42,234 nt of DNA from Myxococcales bacterium (GCA_025350815.1 JANXXE010000200.1:1-42234); one strand, 5' to 3'. Numbered from the stretch's first letter, positions 1-7,908 are shown. Notes: generated by a model not told the origin, from the sequence alone. Numbers and translations: made by a program.

Positions 1-659
1 TCCCGCCCGGCCTGGGCAGAGCCAATCACGAAGGTCACCGAACGATCCTCTTTTGGATCTCGCCGTGGCCCATCGAAACGGTATTTCCAAAGCGTCTCGC
101 GTGCCAGCGGCGCCGCACCGCCACGGCTTTCGACCAGCGTCCAGTCGGGGGACAGGTCGAGGGCGATCTCGGTTTCGCCCAGACGGGGCAGGTCGTGCCC
201 CCCGTCCAGGCGCAGGCTGTGCCGTCCGGGTGTGACCGCGCACGAAGCCGCGATCTCGATAACCGCCGGTGCGGTGGAGTCGGCCGTGGTGCCGTTCAGA
301 TGCACGGAAGCCGCGAAGACCAACTCGGCAGGTTTGCCGTCGAGGGAAAACGCGAACGTCCGTTGGGTGTCTTGGCGCCACTGGCCTTGCGCCGCCGCAA
401 TTTCACTGTCGCTGATCGTTCCATCTGCGTCGCTGTCAATCTTCCGTCGAAGCTCGGCGGCCGGCACCAGCCCAAACAGCAGGGTCAGTGACAGCTGGAT
501 CTTGTCGCCGAGAACCGCAGCGGCCAGGTAGCGGTTGACCAACGTGGGCGAGATCTCGGGATGCGCCTCCACGCGGGTCGCGAGCAGCCCAAGGGCGCAA
601 AGCACCAGCCCAGCGGCGCCGGGCATTCGCTTTCGCTGCTTGACCACCCGACCGACCAT
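1..659 (-). CDS. Secreted EF-hand protein, 3' end outside window
   Basis: The reading frame is open from an ATG at 659-657 to the window edge, about 219 residues, with no stop, so the C-terminus is missing. Residues 1-32 look like a signal peptide: a basic start (RVVKQRKR), a hydrophobic stretch (AAGLVLCALGLLA) and a likely cleavage after VEA. Residues 75-86 read DSDADGTISDSE, a full EF-hand calcium loop with acids at positions 1, 3, 5 and 12 and Gly at 6. The mature N-terminus starts HPEISPTLVNRY. A His-Pro start followed by an Asp-rich loop and an F-x-LDGKPAEL segment recalls the extracytoplasmic domain of some NicO/HupE-like nickel transporters, but membrane spans would lie beyond the window, so this is only a suggestion. 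It is divergent from the biotinyl carrier at 678. Confidence 0.6.
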   Translation of the reverse strand, partial: MVGRVVKQRKRMPGAAGLVLCALGLLATRVEAHPEISPTLVNRYLAAAVLGDKIQLSLTLLFGLVPAAELRRKIDSDADGTISDSEIAAAQGQWRQDTQRTFAFSLDGKPAELVFAASVHLNGTTADSTAPAVIEIAASCAVTPGRHSLRLDGGHDLPRLGETEIALDLSPDWTLVESRGGAAPLARETLWKYRFDGPRRDPKEDRSVTFVIGSAQAGR

Positions 660-668
660 ACCTAGTCT
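640..668 (+). promoter_or_regulatory. Predicted sigma70-type promoter of the biotinyl carrier gene
   Basis: TTGACC at 640-645 is followed, after exactly 17 bp, by TAGTCT at 663-668. The expected start of transcription is near 675 and the ATG is at 678, so the mRNA would be essentially leaderless. The boxes lie inside the 5' end of the divergent EF-hand gene. Confidence 0.5.
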
Positions 669-677
669 GCGAGGCCA

Positions 678-893
678 ATGGCTACCAGTGTGAAGGCTCA
701 TATCGCGGGAACCGTGTGGAAGATCGAGATCGCCGTCGGTGACGTTGTGAAAGAGGGCCAGACCCTGGTGATTCTGGAATCCATGAAAATGGAAATGCCT
801 GTGGAATCGCCAGGCCCCGGCCGCGTGACCGCCATCCGCGTGGTGCCGGCGCAGCCGGTCGAAGAGGGTGCCGTGCTCGTCGAACTCGATTAG
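678..893 (+). CDS. Stand-alone biotin/lipoyl-attachment carrier protein
   Basis: A 71-residue protein made of one biotinyl domain. The modification site is E34-S-M-K-M-E39, with Lys37 the residue biotinylated by biotin ligase. The glycine turns expected of the flattened beta-barrel are present (AGTVWKI, VGDVVKEGQ, GPGRVTAI). Such small carriers deliver carboxyl groups for acyl-CoA, pyruvate or urea-type carboxylases. No carboxylase gene is in this window, so its partner enzyme cannot be named. The family also includes lipoyl carriers, but the M-K-M core favours biotin. No Shine-Dalgarno is seen; a good -35/-10 pair sits just upstream. The gene overlaps the convergent gene ending at 890 by 4 bp. 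Confidence 0.9.
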   Translation: MATSVKAHIAGTVWKIEIAVGDVVKEGQTLVILESMKMEMPVESPGPGRVTAIRVVPAQPVEEGAVLVELD

Positions 894-1354
894 CTGCGCG
901 GCCCGCCGTCGGGCGAAGGCTTTGTTTCACCTGCTGGAGGCTTGCGGGGCGGTGGAGGCGCCGGCGAGCCGCGGTCGTCCTTGACCTTGGCGCCCAGTTT
1001 GTCCAGCAGCATGGTTTCGAAGTGCCGCGGCAGCGCCGGCAACGAAAGGGCCGCCCGCGTTTCATCCCGCCCGTCACCGTTGGTGGTGCGGATCAGTTCG
1101 AGCGAGCCGCCATATTTCTTGTCGCCATCGACAAAGTCGAAAAGGATGTACCCGCTTGATTCGTCCTTTTCGCGTATCGGGAAGCCGCGGTCGATGCGCA
1201 AAAACCGAACCGCGCTTGGCCACACGTCGACCACGGGGTAGGGAAGTTCCGCGACACTGCGGGCCCAGGTGGCCGGCGCGAGCGCCGTCACTGCAACACC
1301 CAGGAGGAACCCGACTGCCTTCCGCCGATACGGGGGGCTCGGGTGGCGGTTCAT
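890..1354 (-). CDS. Small secreted protein of unknown function
   Basis: A protein of 154 residues that I do not recognise. Residues 1-31 form an export signal with YRRK followed by a hydrophobic run (GFLLGVAVTALAPATWA). The twin Arg could suit Tat or Sec export. The mature part has a compact region from about 35 to 120 (YPVVDVWPSAVRFLRIDRG, then FVDGDKKYGGSLELIRTT), and the last 35 residues are low-complexity Pro, Lys and Gly. Its ATG overlaps the stop of the upstream UPF0104 gene in an ATGA arrangement at 1351-1354, so the two are probably translationally coupled and may act together at the envelope. Confidence 0.7.
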   Translation of the reverse strand: MNRHPSPPYRRKAVGFLLGVAVTALAPATWARSVAELPYPVVDVWPSAVRFLRIDRGFPIREKDESSGYILFDFVDGDKKYGGSLELIRTTNGDGRDETRAALSLPALPRHFETMLLDKLGAKVKDDRGSPAPPPPRKPPAGETKPSPDGGPRS

Positions 1355-2394
1355 GGGACCCCGGGCGAGCCGGTTTCCACAGCTCGGTTCGACTCGGTCA
1401 CGACCGTGCGAAGTGATTCCGTTCCGCCGACCAGCTTCAGGCAGATGAGTCCCACGCCGACGTACCAGACGGTCTGGATGGCGTGTAGGGCGATCGCATA
1501 GGCCTGTCCGTACGAACTGACCACCGACGCCGGCAGGTACGCCGCAAGCCCCAGCAGGATGCCTGCGTGAAACTGTCCGACGTTGCCGGGCGCGTTGGGC
1601 AGTGAGATCACGACGCCCGTGAAGGCCATGGTCGCGAACGCCGCGGACACAGAGATATCGAGATTCATGTCGTTCGCCAGCAGCCACATGCCAAACCCGT
1701 TGACACCCCAGTAAAGGACCGACTGCAGCAGGAAGGGCAGAAGGTTCTTGGGATCGCGCAAAACCTGGAATCCCTGAATCAGCGCTCGCAGCTTGTCTGC
1801 GATCTTGGTGGCGATCGCGGGGGAAAAACGCGGCAGAAGGGTCATGCCCAGGGCCACGCGGATGGTGGTCTCGGTCCAGCGCAGGGCGCACAGGAGAAAG
1901 ACGGTCAGGGACAGAAAACCCAGCACGGACGCCCAGGCCGCGAAACGCAGGGGGGCGGAATAGGTGCTGGCGTCGGACGCCAGGTACGAGCCGAAGAACA
2001 GAAGCGAGATCAGCAGTCCGTCGACGATGCGCTCGACCGCGACGGTGCCGAGCACGGCGCTCATGCGTGATTGCCCGCCGCGCACCACAAAGTACGGTCG
2101 AATGAATTCGCCAAGCCGCACCGGCATCGCGAGGATGGCCATGAAACCCACCGACGAAATGGACAGCAGCCGGCCCGGTGCCAGCGAGACGCCGATCGGC
2201 CGAAGCAGATACTGCCAGCGCCAGGCCCGAAAGAAATGCGTGACCGCCAGCGTCGCTGTGTACAGCAGCACGGCGCGCACGCCTAGCTGCCGAAGGGCCG
2301 CCCACATAGCGGGCGGATCCATCCTGCGGACCACGAACCAGACGCACAGGGCGCCCATGCCCAGCGACAGCGCTATCTTGCCGAACATCTTCAT
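1351..2394 (-). CDS. UPF0104 / LPG-synthase-TM family integral membrane protein
   Basis: A polytopic membrane protein of about 347 residues. It has the hallmarks of the lysylphosphatidylglycerol synthase transmembrane (UPF0104) family: an N-terminal span, a THFFRAWRWQYLL segment, the MPVRLGEFIRPY motif, a VAVERIVDG motif, and near the C-terminus the LPNAPGNVGQFHAG motif. Members without the soluble aminoacyltransferase domain, such as this one, are usually thought to move or modify lipids or lipid-linked glycans; the substrate is not known. I took the ATG at 2394 (MKMFGK) because it directly precedes the first hydrophobic span. A GTG at 2418 would add eight residues. It lies 39 bp after the phosphatase gene and overlaps the secreted-protein gene by 4 bp. 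Confidence 0.85.
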   Translation of the reverse strand: MKMFGKIALSLGMGALCVWFVVRRMDPPAMWAALRQLGVRAVLLYTATLAVTHFFRAWRWQYLLRPIGVSLAPGRLLSISSVGFMAILAMPVRLGEFIRPYFVVRGGQSRMSAVLGTVAVERIVDGLLISLLFFGSYLASDASTYSAPLRFAAWASVLGFLSLTVFLLCALRWTETTIRVALGMTLLPRFSPAIATKIADKLRALIQGFQVLRDPKNLLPFLLQSVLYWGVNGFGMWLLANDMNLDISVSAAFATMAFTGVVISLPNAPGNVGQFHAGILLGLAAYLPASVVSSYGQAYAIALHAIQTVWYVGVGLICLKLVGGTESLRTVVTESNRAVETGSPGVP

Positions 2395-2433
2395 GTCGCA
2401 CCCATCGTCATGCCGCACCCCTGGCCCAGTTCT

Positions 2434-3168
2434 TCAAGGCAGCTCTCCGGCCAGGATGCGGCGGGGATTCTCGTCGAGCAATCGATCCAGGCTGCCGGGT
2501 CCGAGCCGCTTGGTTATCCACGCCATGCCCGCCGCGATCGATCGCTGATCCTCGGCCGTGTGGATGTCCGATGTCACCGCGTGCACGAAACCACTTTCCA
2601 TCAGTTTGCGCGCGGTCTTCTTTTCCGCGCGTCCGTGTGCGCCATCCAGCGCCCCAAGGTCCACGACCAGCGCGGCCGTGCGCCCGAGGACCTCGGCCCG
2701 TCCGATGTCGTTTTGGACCTCCACATAGCGTTCGGGGTGGGCCATGACCGGCAGTCGGCGCGACAGACGGATCTGAAAAAGTTGCTGCTCGATCATCGGC
2801 GGCATCAGACGCGGGTCGAACTCGAAGAGGAAAGACTTACCTGATGGGTAGCAGGGCAGGCCCCCTTCCATCAGTCGCTGGCGGAAAACATCATCCCAGA
2901 AATTCTCGGCGGCAAGTCCCAGTTGTAGTTGCGGGAAAGCCCCTGCGACCTCGTGGCCGACGGTCTTGTACGCACTGTCGATGTCCGTGCGCGTCGGCAT
3001 GAACTTGTTTGCCCGCTGGTGGGGCGTCGCGGTCAGCACCTCGAAGCCCAGCGAGGCCAGGGCCGAGACCATCTCCAGCGACATGGGCAGGTCTTTGGCT
3101 CCGTCGTCGAGAGCGGGCAAGAAGTGTGAATGGAGATCGACGTAGCGCCCCATGAGCGGACGCAACAT
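2434..3168 (-). CDS. CpsB/YwqE-like PHP-family protein-tyrosine phosphatase
   Basis: A protein of 244 residues of the PHP fold. Metal-binding motifs are visible in order: D11-L-H13-S-H15 followed by LPALDDG (Asp21, Asp22), TATPH50, AHPERY (His144) and TSDIH (Asp201, His203). This is the pattern of the Mn-dependent tyrosine phosphatases CpsB and YwqE, which dephosphorylate bacterial tyrosine kinases that control capsule or exopolysaccharide assembly. No BY-kinase is in this window, so its partner must lie elsewhere. Family members usually begin a few residues before the DxHxH motif, so the in-frame ATG at 3153 (MGRYVDLH) is an alternative start. A perfect 12-bp palindrome lies 10 bp upstream of the longer start. 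Confidence 0.85.
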   Translation of the reverse strand: MLRPLMGRYVDLHSHFLPALDDGAKDLPMSLEMVSALASLGFEVLTATPHQRANKFMPTRTDIDSAYKTVGHEVAGAFPQLQLGLAAENFWDDVFRQRLMEGGLPCYPSGKSFLFEFDPRLMPPMIEQQLFQIRLSRRLPVMAHPERYVEVQNDIGRAEVLGRTAALVVDLGALDGAHGRAEKKTARKLMESGFVHAVTSDIHTAEDQRSIAAGMAWITKRLGPGSLDRLLDENPRRILAGELP

Positions 3169-3178
3169 ATCGGATATT

Positions 3179-3190
3179 CACGCCGGCGTG
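3179..3190. promoter_or_regulatory. Perfect 12-bp palindrome upstream of the PHP phosphatase gene
   Basis: CACGCCGGCGTG reads the same on both strands. It lies 10 bp before the leftward phosphatase start and about 135 bp before the rightward gene at 3326. It could be an operator. The same 12 bases also occur inside the aspartokinase coding region, so chance is a real alternative. Confidence 0.25.
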
Positions 3191-3325
3191 GAATTCGCGA
3201 GCGGTGGGGACCATGAACCCCAGGTGGCGAGCCGCAACAGTACGTAGATTCACATGATATCAGATGCTTGCGACATCATTCCCTGGCGGAACGTCACTTG
3301 CATCACCAATCGCTCGGGAGGATTC

Positions 3326-3823
3326 ATGAGACAACCGATCGTGCTGCCGAAATTCACTTTGCCCGGCGACCGGGCGCACTGGGCCGTTCGCACCCTGTGG
3401 ATAGCCGGTGGGTTGGTCGTGGTTCAGGCTGGATTTCTGGGCCTCGCGGTCCTCAGGCATCAATCGGCAGCGACTGTCGCCTCATCGCAGGCAGCGGCGC
3501 TGGTCGAGCGGGTCGCCGTCAAGACCCCCGTCGCCTCGGCCGCCGCCGTTGCGCCCGCGCCCTCGGTGGCGTCGACCTCTGCAATTGCACAGGAAACGCC
3601 CGCGCAGCCGGCCGCGTTGGCGGCGGCTGTTGGCGCTCCCGAGTCGGGCCCTCGCGCTGGCCACTCGGCCCGCAAGGCCGCATCGCACAGGCTGCGCCAT
3701 TCGGCGCGATCCGGCAAATTGTTGGCCGCGGCGGGCGCGTCCCAAAGTCGTGCGGGCAAGGTCGTGGCCAAGAAGTCGACCAAGCCGGACGCAATCGACG
3801 ACCTGCTGCGGAAGTTCAAGTAA
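3326..3823 (+). CDS. Single-span membrane protein with Ala/Pro-rich periplasmic tail
   Basis: 165 residues from the ATG at 3326, which follows GGAGG at 3317-3321. A longer in-frame start at 3254 lacks this signal. Residues 1-22 are cytosolic and basic, 24-43 form one hydrophobic span (LWIAGGLVVVQAGFLGLAVL), and the rest is an Ala/Val/Pro linker followed by a Lys/Arg/Ser-rich region. It ends in a short amphipathic segment, DAIDDLLRKFK. No catalytic domain is visible. The layout suits an anchor or a spacer that reaches across the periplasm. The next gene also encodes a single-span protein with a charged tail, so the two may form an envelope pair, but this rests only on position. Confidence 0.7.
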   Translation: MRQPIVLPKFTLPGDRAHWAVRTLWIAGGLVVVQAGFLGLAVLRHQSAATVASSQAAALVERVAVKTPVASAAAVAPAPSVASTSAIAQETPAQPAALAAAVGAPESGPRAGHSARKAASHRLRHSARSGKLLAAAGASQSRAGKVVAKKSTKPDAIDDLLRKFK

Positions 3824-3982
3824 GAGTCCTGACGCCTGTCGCAGCCATGGGCGGTGGTGTGTTGCCACCCCAGGGCCCGGGGTGTAGAAGCACCGGCCGG
3901 TCGGGGTTTGGAGGCATCGGCGTGGCGTGTTACAAGGGATTACGCAGGTTTCGTGTTTTTCTGACCGTGCAGAAAGGGCCCG

Positions 3983-4714
3983 ATGGCCGAACAGCAGCGT
4001 GAAAATTCCGTCCTCTTTTCCCTCCGAGAGCTTCGGAAGATGGAGGACGATCGGATCCGCCAGGAACAGGACGAGGCCACCGCCAAGGCCAATGCCGAGC
4101 GAGCCGCGCGCGAGGAAGCGGAGCGTCGGACGCGCGAAGAGGCAGAGCGCCGCCGGCACGAGGAAGAGGAGCGCCTGCGCCGGAACGAGGAGGCCAAAGT
4201 CTCCCGCGAGCGTGAGGAGCAGATGCGGCTGCAGGAGGCCGAAAGACGCGCGCGCGTTGAAGGCGAGATGCGCCTACAAGAAGAGCGTATGCGTCTGGAG
4301 GTTCACGCGCGCAAGGCGGGCTCGCCCATGGGGGCGATTCTTGGCGTGGCGGTCGTCTTGGTGTTGATCGGCGGTGGCGTCATCTACAAGTTGTATTCGG
4401 ACAATCAGGCGGCGCTGGCTGCGGCGCAGGTCGAGAAGATTCGGGTCGAGCAGGAGCAGGCGCGCAGACAGGCCGAGGCCAATCGCGTGTTCGAGGCGCG
4501 CATCGCGGCCATGCAGCACCAACTGGATGTCGCGAAGACCGACGAGGAGAAGGCGCGTCTCAGGGCGGACATCGCTCGCGAAAGTGCGCGACGTGTGGCC
4601 CCGAGTCGCCCGGCCCCACGTCAAGAGGCCGCAAGTCCGGCCGCTCCGAAGGCCCCCAAGGTCCAGGAGAAGCGGAAGATCAACGACGATCCGCTGGAAG
4701 GCATCAAGCTTTAG
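3983..4714 (+). CDS. Coiled-coil membrane protein, Glu/Arg-rich
   Basis: 243 residues. From about 15 to 112 the chain is an almost unbroken Glu/Arg/Ala heptad-type helix with repeats such as REEAERR. Residues 115-136 form one membrane span (MGAILGVAVVLVLIGGGVIYKL). A second coiled coil runs from about 140 to 205, then a Pro/Ala tail ends in DDPLEGIKL. The N-terminal helix is probably cytosolic and the second one periplasmic. An AAAGGG sequence lies shortly before the ATG. Proteins of this look are common in Myxococcota as scaffolds, but I cannot assign a role. The 159 bp between this gene and the one before hold only short GC-rich inverted repeats and no clear terminator. Confidence 0.75.
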   Translation: MAEQQRENSVLFSLRELRKMEDDRIRQEQDEATAKANAERAAREEAERRTREEAERRRHEEEERLRRNEEAKVSREREEQMRLQEAERRARVEGEMRLQEERMRLEVHARKAGSPMGAILGVAVVLVLIGGGVIYKLYSDNQAALAAAQVEKIRVEQEQARRQAEANRVFEARIAAMQHQLDVAKTDEEKARLRADIARESARRVAPSRPAPRQEAASPAAPKAPKVQEKRKINDDPLEGIKL

Positions 4715-4768
4715 CCGGGTTCGTCGGGGTCGCGGCTGCTGCGGCCGCTGTGTGATACAAATGCCGCT

Positions 4769-5347
4769 GTGAGCGCGAATATGAGCGGCAAGGATCTTTT
4801 TGAACGTCATCGCACGCGTCTTGGCGAACTGCTGAAGACGCTGGCCTATGAGCAGCGCGAGGTCGTGCTGGCCTCGGGGCGCAAGAGCAATTTCTACATC
4901 GACTGCAAGCAGGCCGTTCTCGGGGCTGAGGGGCACTTTCTGGTGGGTTCCTTGTTCGGCCGCATCCTGCAGGACACGGCACCCGAGGTCGAAGCGGTCG
5001 GGGGCCTCACCATGGGCGCCGATCCGCTGGCGTCCGCAGTTTCCACCATGAGTTATCTCAGCGGTCGCCCACTGCAAGCTTTCTACGTTCGCAAAGAGCC
5101 CAAGGGTCACGGGACCGGCCAGTGGCTTGAAGGCATAAAATCGTTGCGTGCGGGTATGCCCGTCGCGATTCTTGAGGACGTCGTGACATCGGGCGGCTCG
5201 GCGCTGAAGGCGATTGTACGGGCGCGCGAATTTGGTCTGAAGGTGTCGCTGATCCTGGGCCTGGTCGATCGGGAAGAGGGCGGGCGCGAGGCCCTCGAGG
5301 CCGAGGCGCCGCTGGTGACCCTGTTCCGCAAGCGAGACTTTGTTTGA
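4769..5347 (+). CDS. pyrE: Orotate phosphoribosyltransferase
   Basis: 192 residues. PyrE joins orotate to PRPP to give orotidine 5'-phosphate, the fifth step of pyrimidine synthesis. The orotate and ribose-binding segment SGRKSNFYIDCK is at 37-48. The flexible catalytic loop RKEPKGHGTG is at 108-117, with Lys109, Lys112 and His114. The PRPP-binding motif VAILEDVVTSGGS spans 132-144. The length is normal for the family. The GTG at 4769 is used here; an ATG at 4781 is the other possible start, and neither has a strong Shine-Dalgarno. A TACAAA -10-like element lies 8 bp before the GTG. The stop overlaps the next start in a TTGA arrangement. Confidence 0.93.
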   Translation: MSANMSGKDLFERHRTRLGELLKTLAYEQREVVLASGRKSNFYIDCKQAVLGAEGHFLVGSLFGRILQDTAPEVEAVGGLTMGADPLASAVSTMSYLSGRPLQAFYVRKEPKGHGTGQWLEGIKSLRAGMPVAILEDVVTSGGSALKAIVRAREFGLKVSLILGLVDREEGGREALEAEAPLVTLFRKRDFV

Positions 5348-5991
5348 GCGGAGGGGCGCTTCTTCGTGGCGCGGTTTGCGCGGCCCTGCTGGTGTGCGGC
5401 GGCTGCGCGGAGACCAATCCGTTGCCGGTCGATTTCGCGGACGCGACGCGGGCCTACCGGGCCGCTGACTACCCGCGGGTTCGGGACGGCTGGACCCGTC
5501 GCGGAAAATTGATCACGGATGCGGGCACCGTTCTGGAAGCGTCGGCGACTTTCAAAACCTCTGACTTCCGTCAGGCCTACGTCGAGTATTACGGCGACGC
5601 CTATGGCCTGTCCGAGTCCGATCGTCAGACCCTGCGGCAGTCGCAGCTTGAGGCAGCCTCCCGCACCTTCGAGTTTCACGTCTGCGCCGAATCCACGAAT
5701 TTCAAGTGGAACGACCTTGAGAAGAAGACGTCGCCCTGGCGGGTGACGTTGGTCGATGGCACGGGCGTGGAGATCAGCCCAGACAGCATCGAGACGCCGA
5801 AGCTGCCCGAGCTGTACGAGTCGCAGTTCTTTCCCATGCGGACGGCTTTCTCGCGGACCTATGTCTTGCGTTTCAGCCGAGCCCCGCGCGACACGGAGGG
5901 GCCGCCCTTTGCCGGAACTGCGAGCGGACGACTGATCCTCAGGTTCGCTAGCCCCGCGGGACGCGTCGACCTGGTCTGGCAGGGACAGTAG
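5344..5991 (+). CDS. Putative lipoprotein of unknown function
   Basis: 215 residues from a TTG start whose last two bases are also the first two of the pyrE stop (5344-5347), so translation is probably coupled. The N-terminus is a lipoprotein-type signal: GALLRGAVCAALLVCGGC, with the lipidated Cys at about residue 21. The -3 position is atypical, so lipidation is likely rather than sure. The mature domain has a mixed alpha/beta look (YVEYYGDAYGLSE, FKWNDLEKKTSPWRVTLVDG, FSRTYVLRFSR), and I recognise no family. It ends 5 bp before the convergent PATAN gene. Confidence 0.7.
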   Translation: MSGGALLRGAVCAALLVCGGCAETNPLPVDFADATRAYRAADYPRVRDGWTRRGKLITDAGTVLEASATFKTSDFRQAYVEYYGDAYGLSESDRQTLRQSQLEAASRTFEFHVCAESTNFKWNDLEKKTSPWRVTLVDGTGVEISPDSIETPKLPELYESQFFPMRTAFSRTYVLRFSRAPRDTEGPPFAGTASGRLILRFASPAGRVDLVWQGQ

Positions 5992-5996
5992 TCCGG

Positions 5997-7877
5997 TCAG
6001 CGCCGTTTCGGGCCGGGCTGCGAGCGATCGAGATCTTCGAAGTTGTCTTCTTTTTCGCGTTTGTAGAGCTCGGCTTCGCGTGCGAAAAAATCCGCCTCGA
6101 CGGCGTTGAATTCACCCGACGGGCGCCGCCCATGGCGCGCGCGTTCCTCGTCCGACGGGGGCACAGGCGTCGCCCGGCGCACCGATATCGGGCGCGACGG
6201 GGTCATGGGCGCGGGCGCCGCCGGCGTGGGGGCGGGTTCGGGCTTCACGAACGAGACGACTTCAGGCGCTGCCGGCGCCGCCGGGCGCTGGGCCGTGAAA
6301 GGAAGAAGCAGCGGGGCTGGCGTCGCGGGGGTGTTGGCCATCTCCAGTGCGTCCATCTCCGCCATCAGGCTGGGATCGATCTCGATGGAGCCGGTGCTGG
6401 CGCGCGAGGGACCCAGCGTCTCGGCCAGTGGCACCGGGGCGGCAGCGGGCGCGACCGGCGCAGGCAGGGGGATCGGGGTGGGAATTCGTATCGGGGTCGG
6501 TACCGGAACGGTCGGGATCGAGTCTTCGCTCGCGACCGCCACGGGGACGGGAGCCGACGGCTCGATTCCCTCACCCTCGGGTCCGAGGTCGACGACGAAG
6601 GAGGGGCCAGCGGCGACAGCCGGCTGCTTGCGTTTGGTGGCGCGAATCTCGCCGCTGACGTTCACGTCGACCGTGGCCACCGGGGCTTCGGGCTGTCGTT
6701 CGGGTGTCTGGGGCGCCGGCGTTTGGGCAGCGGGGGCCGCCGGCTTGTTGGCCGGGATGGTCCCCAGTTCGGAAGTCGTCTTGTCGCGACGTGCGCCCTT
6801 GCGCTTGCCACTTCCGGTCGACCGCTGCTCAGTGCGCACCGTCCCGTGCATCGCACCGCCACCCCGCGGCTGCTCAAGCCAGTCCTGGGCCCGCGGAACG
6901 CCGCCGGCAGGGGCAGGCGTCGCCGAGGATGGGCCGGCGGGCTGGCGATGAAGAACCCCGACCTCGGCCATGCGCGAGACGATACGAAGCGTGTCGAACA
7001 CGCGGAAAGGACTGTCCTCGATCACATCACCCAGCGAGCGCTGGCCGTCGAACAGTTTGACCACCGGCACGACCTCGGCCGGGATCAGATCGGTGGGATC
7101 GCCTGCCTTGGGGCTGGTCGCCTGGAAGATTGCCTGGACCGAACCAAGATCTCTGGTCGCGTGGGCAAAGTCCCGCAAGAAGCGCTCCGAGTCCTCGATG
7201 AGATCCTCGGCCTTCTTGCGGAATTGTCCGCCCCGCACCACCGAGCGGAATTTCAGGTCCAGTGCAGCCTCTTCCCACAGCAGGAGGTGATGCAGGGCCG
7301 GAAAGCCGTGCAGAGATCCGACCTCAGCCGAGGTGACTTCCCCTTGCCTGAAACGGATCTCGCCCCTGCGGTTCGCGCGTTCCACTTGAAGGATGCCCGA
7401 GGCACCAAGGCCCAGCATCGTCCGCACGAGGAAGAAAAGGCCGTAGTCAGACAGAGCGCCTTGCAGTTCCGTGTCACCCGCCGCGCCCCCGTCGCTGATT
7501 CGCAGCGCCACCAGGATGCGGCAGGCCGTGATCACGTCGCGGACGAAGACTGGACTTGGCAGAAAGTACAGGCCACCGACATCTTTGAGTTGCTCACGTG
7601 CGGGGTCAGCGCCGAGGACCAGGAAAGGTAATCGATCCGTAGATGGGTTGGCCCGCAGTCGCCGGACTTGCGCCAGGTCCTCCGCGAGGTCTTCGGGCGA
7701 CCCATCGCGCAGCGACACGACCAGGACCTGCGCGTCGCTGGTCTTGGCCGTTTCGGCGGCCTGTGCCAGGTCGCTCACGGAATCGACGCGGCAACCTTGT
7801 CCCTCGAACCCATAAAGAAGGACCTCTAGGCCCCTGGGGTCCGTATCGGCGATCAGAACTGCTGAAAGGCGAGCCAT
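5997..7877 (-). CDS. PATAN (DUF4388) protein with degenerate receiver domain
   Basis: 626 residues in three parts. Residues 5-125 resemble a response-regulator receiver: the acidic pair region reads IADTDPRG and the fold rhythm is kept. The phospho-acceptor position after beta-3 reads VLVVS55LRDG, with Ser instead of Asp, and the usual Lys near the end is missing (LPSPV). It is thus a pseudo-receiver. Residues 139-210 match the PATAN/DUF4388 domain (GLFFLVRTMLGLGASGILQVER, then GEIRFRQGEVTSAEVGSLHG). Residues 325-575 are a Pro/Ala linker, and the tail is a charged helix (FNAVEADFFAREAELYKR). PATAN proteins are thought to be scaffolds in bacterial signalling and motility. A TATACT -10-like box at 7909-7914 lies upstream. 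Confidence 0.8.
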   Translation of the reverse strand: MARLSAVLIADTDPRGLEVLLYGFEGQGCRVDSVSDLAQAAETAKTSDAQVLVVSLRDGSPEDLAEDLAQVRRLRANPSTDRLPFLVLGADPAREQLKDVGGLYFLPSPVFVRDVITACRILVALRISDGGAAGDTELQGALSDYGLFFLVRTMLGLGASGILQVERANRRGEIRFRQGEVTSAEVGSLHGFPALHHLLLWEEAALDLKFRSVVRGGQFRKKAEDLIEDSERFLRDFAHATRDLGSVQAIFQATSPKAGDPTDLIPAEVVPVVKLFDGQRSLGDVIEDSPFRVFDTLRIVSRMAEVGVLHRQPAGPSSATPAPAGGVPRAQDWLEQPRGGGAMHGTVRTEQRSTGSGKRKGARRDKTTSELGTIPANKPAAPAAQTPAPQTPERQPEAPVATVDVNVSGEIRATKRKQPAVAAGPSFVVDLGPEGEGIEPSAPVPVAVASEDSIPTVPVPTPIRIPTPIPLPAPVAPAAAPVPLAETLGPSRASTGSIEIDPSLMAEMDALEMANTPATPAPLLLPFTAQRPAAPAAPEVVSFVKPEPAPTPAAPAPMTPSRPISVRRATPVPPSDEERARHGRRPSGEFNAVEADFFAREAELYKREKEDNFEDLDRSQPGPKRR

Positions 7878-7908
7878 CTCAGGTCCGGCGGGCGCGGCAA
7901 GACCTAGA

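Noticed and set aside
890-2401. Reading the minus-strand frame as one 503-residue protein
   Set aside because: Only the last 154 codons (from 1354) have a signal peptide and protein-like composition; the first part is a shifted-frame shadow of the UPF0104 gene.
3254-3325. Starting the first single-span protein at 3254
   Set aside because: The stretch MISDACDIIPW... has no good ribosome-binding site, while the ATG at 3326 directly follows GGAGG and gives a typical short basic N-terminus before the span.
3824-3982. A terminator in the gap between the two single-span protein genes
   Set aside because: GC-rich inverted repeats are present (for example CACCCC with GGGGTG), but none is followed by a T-run.
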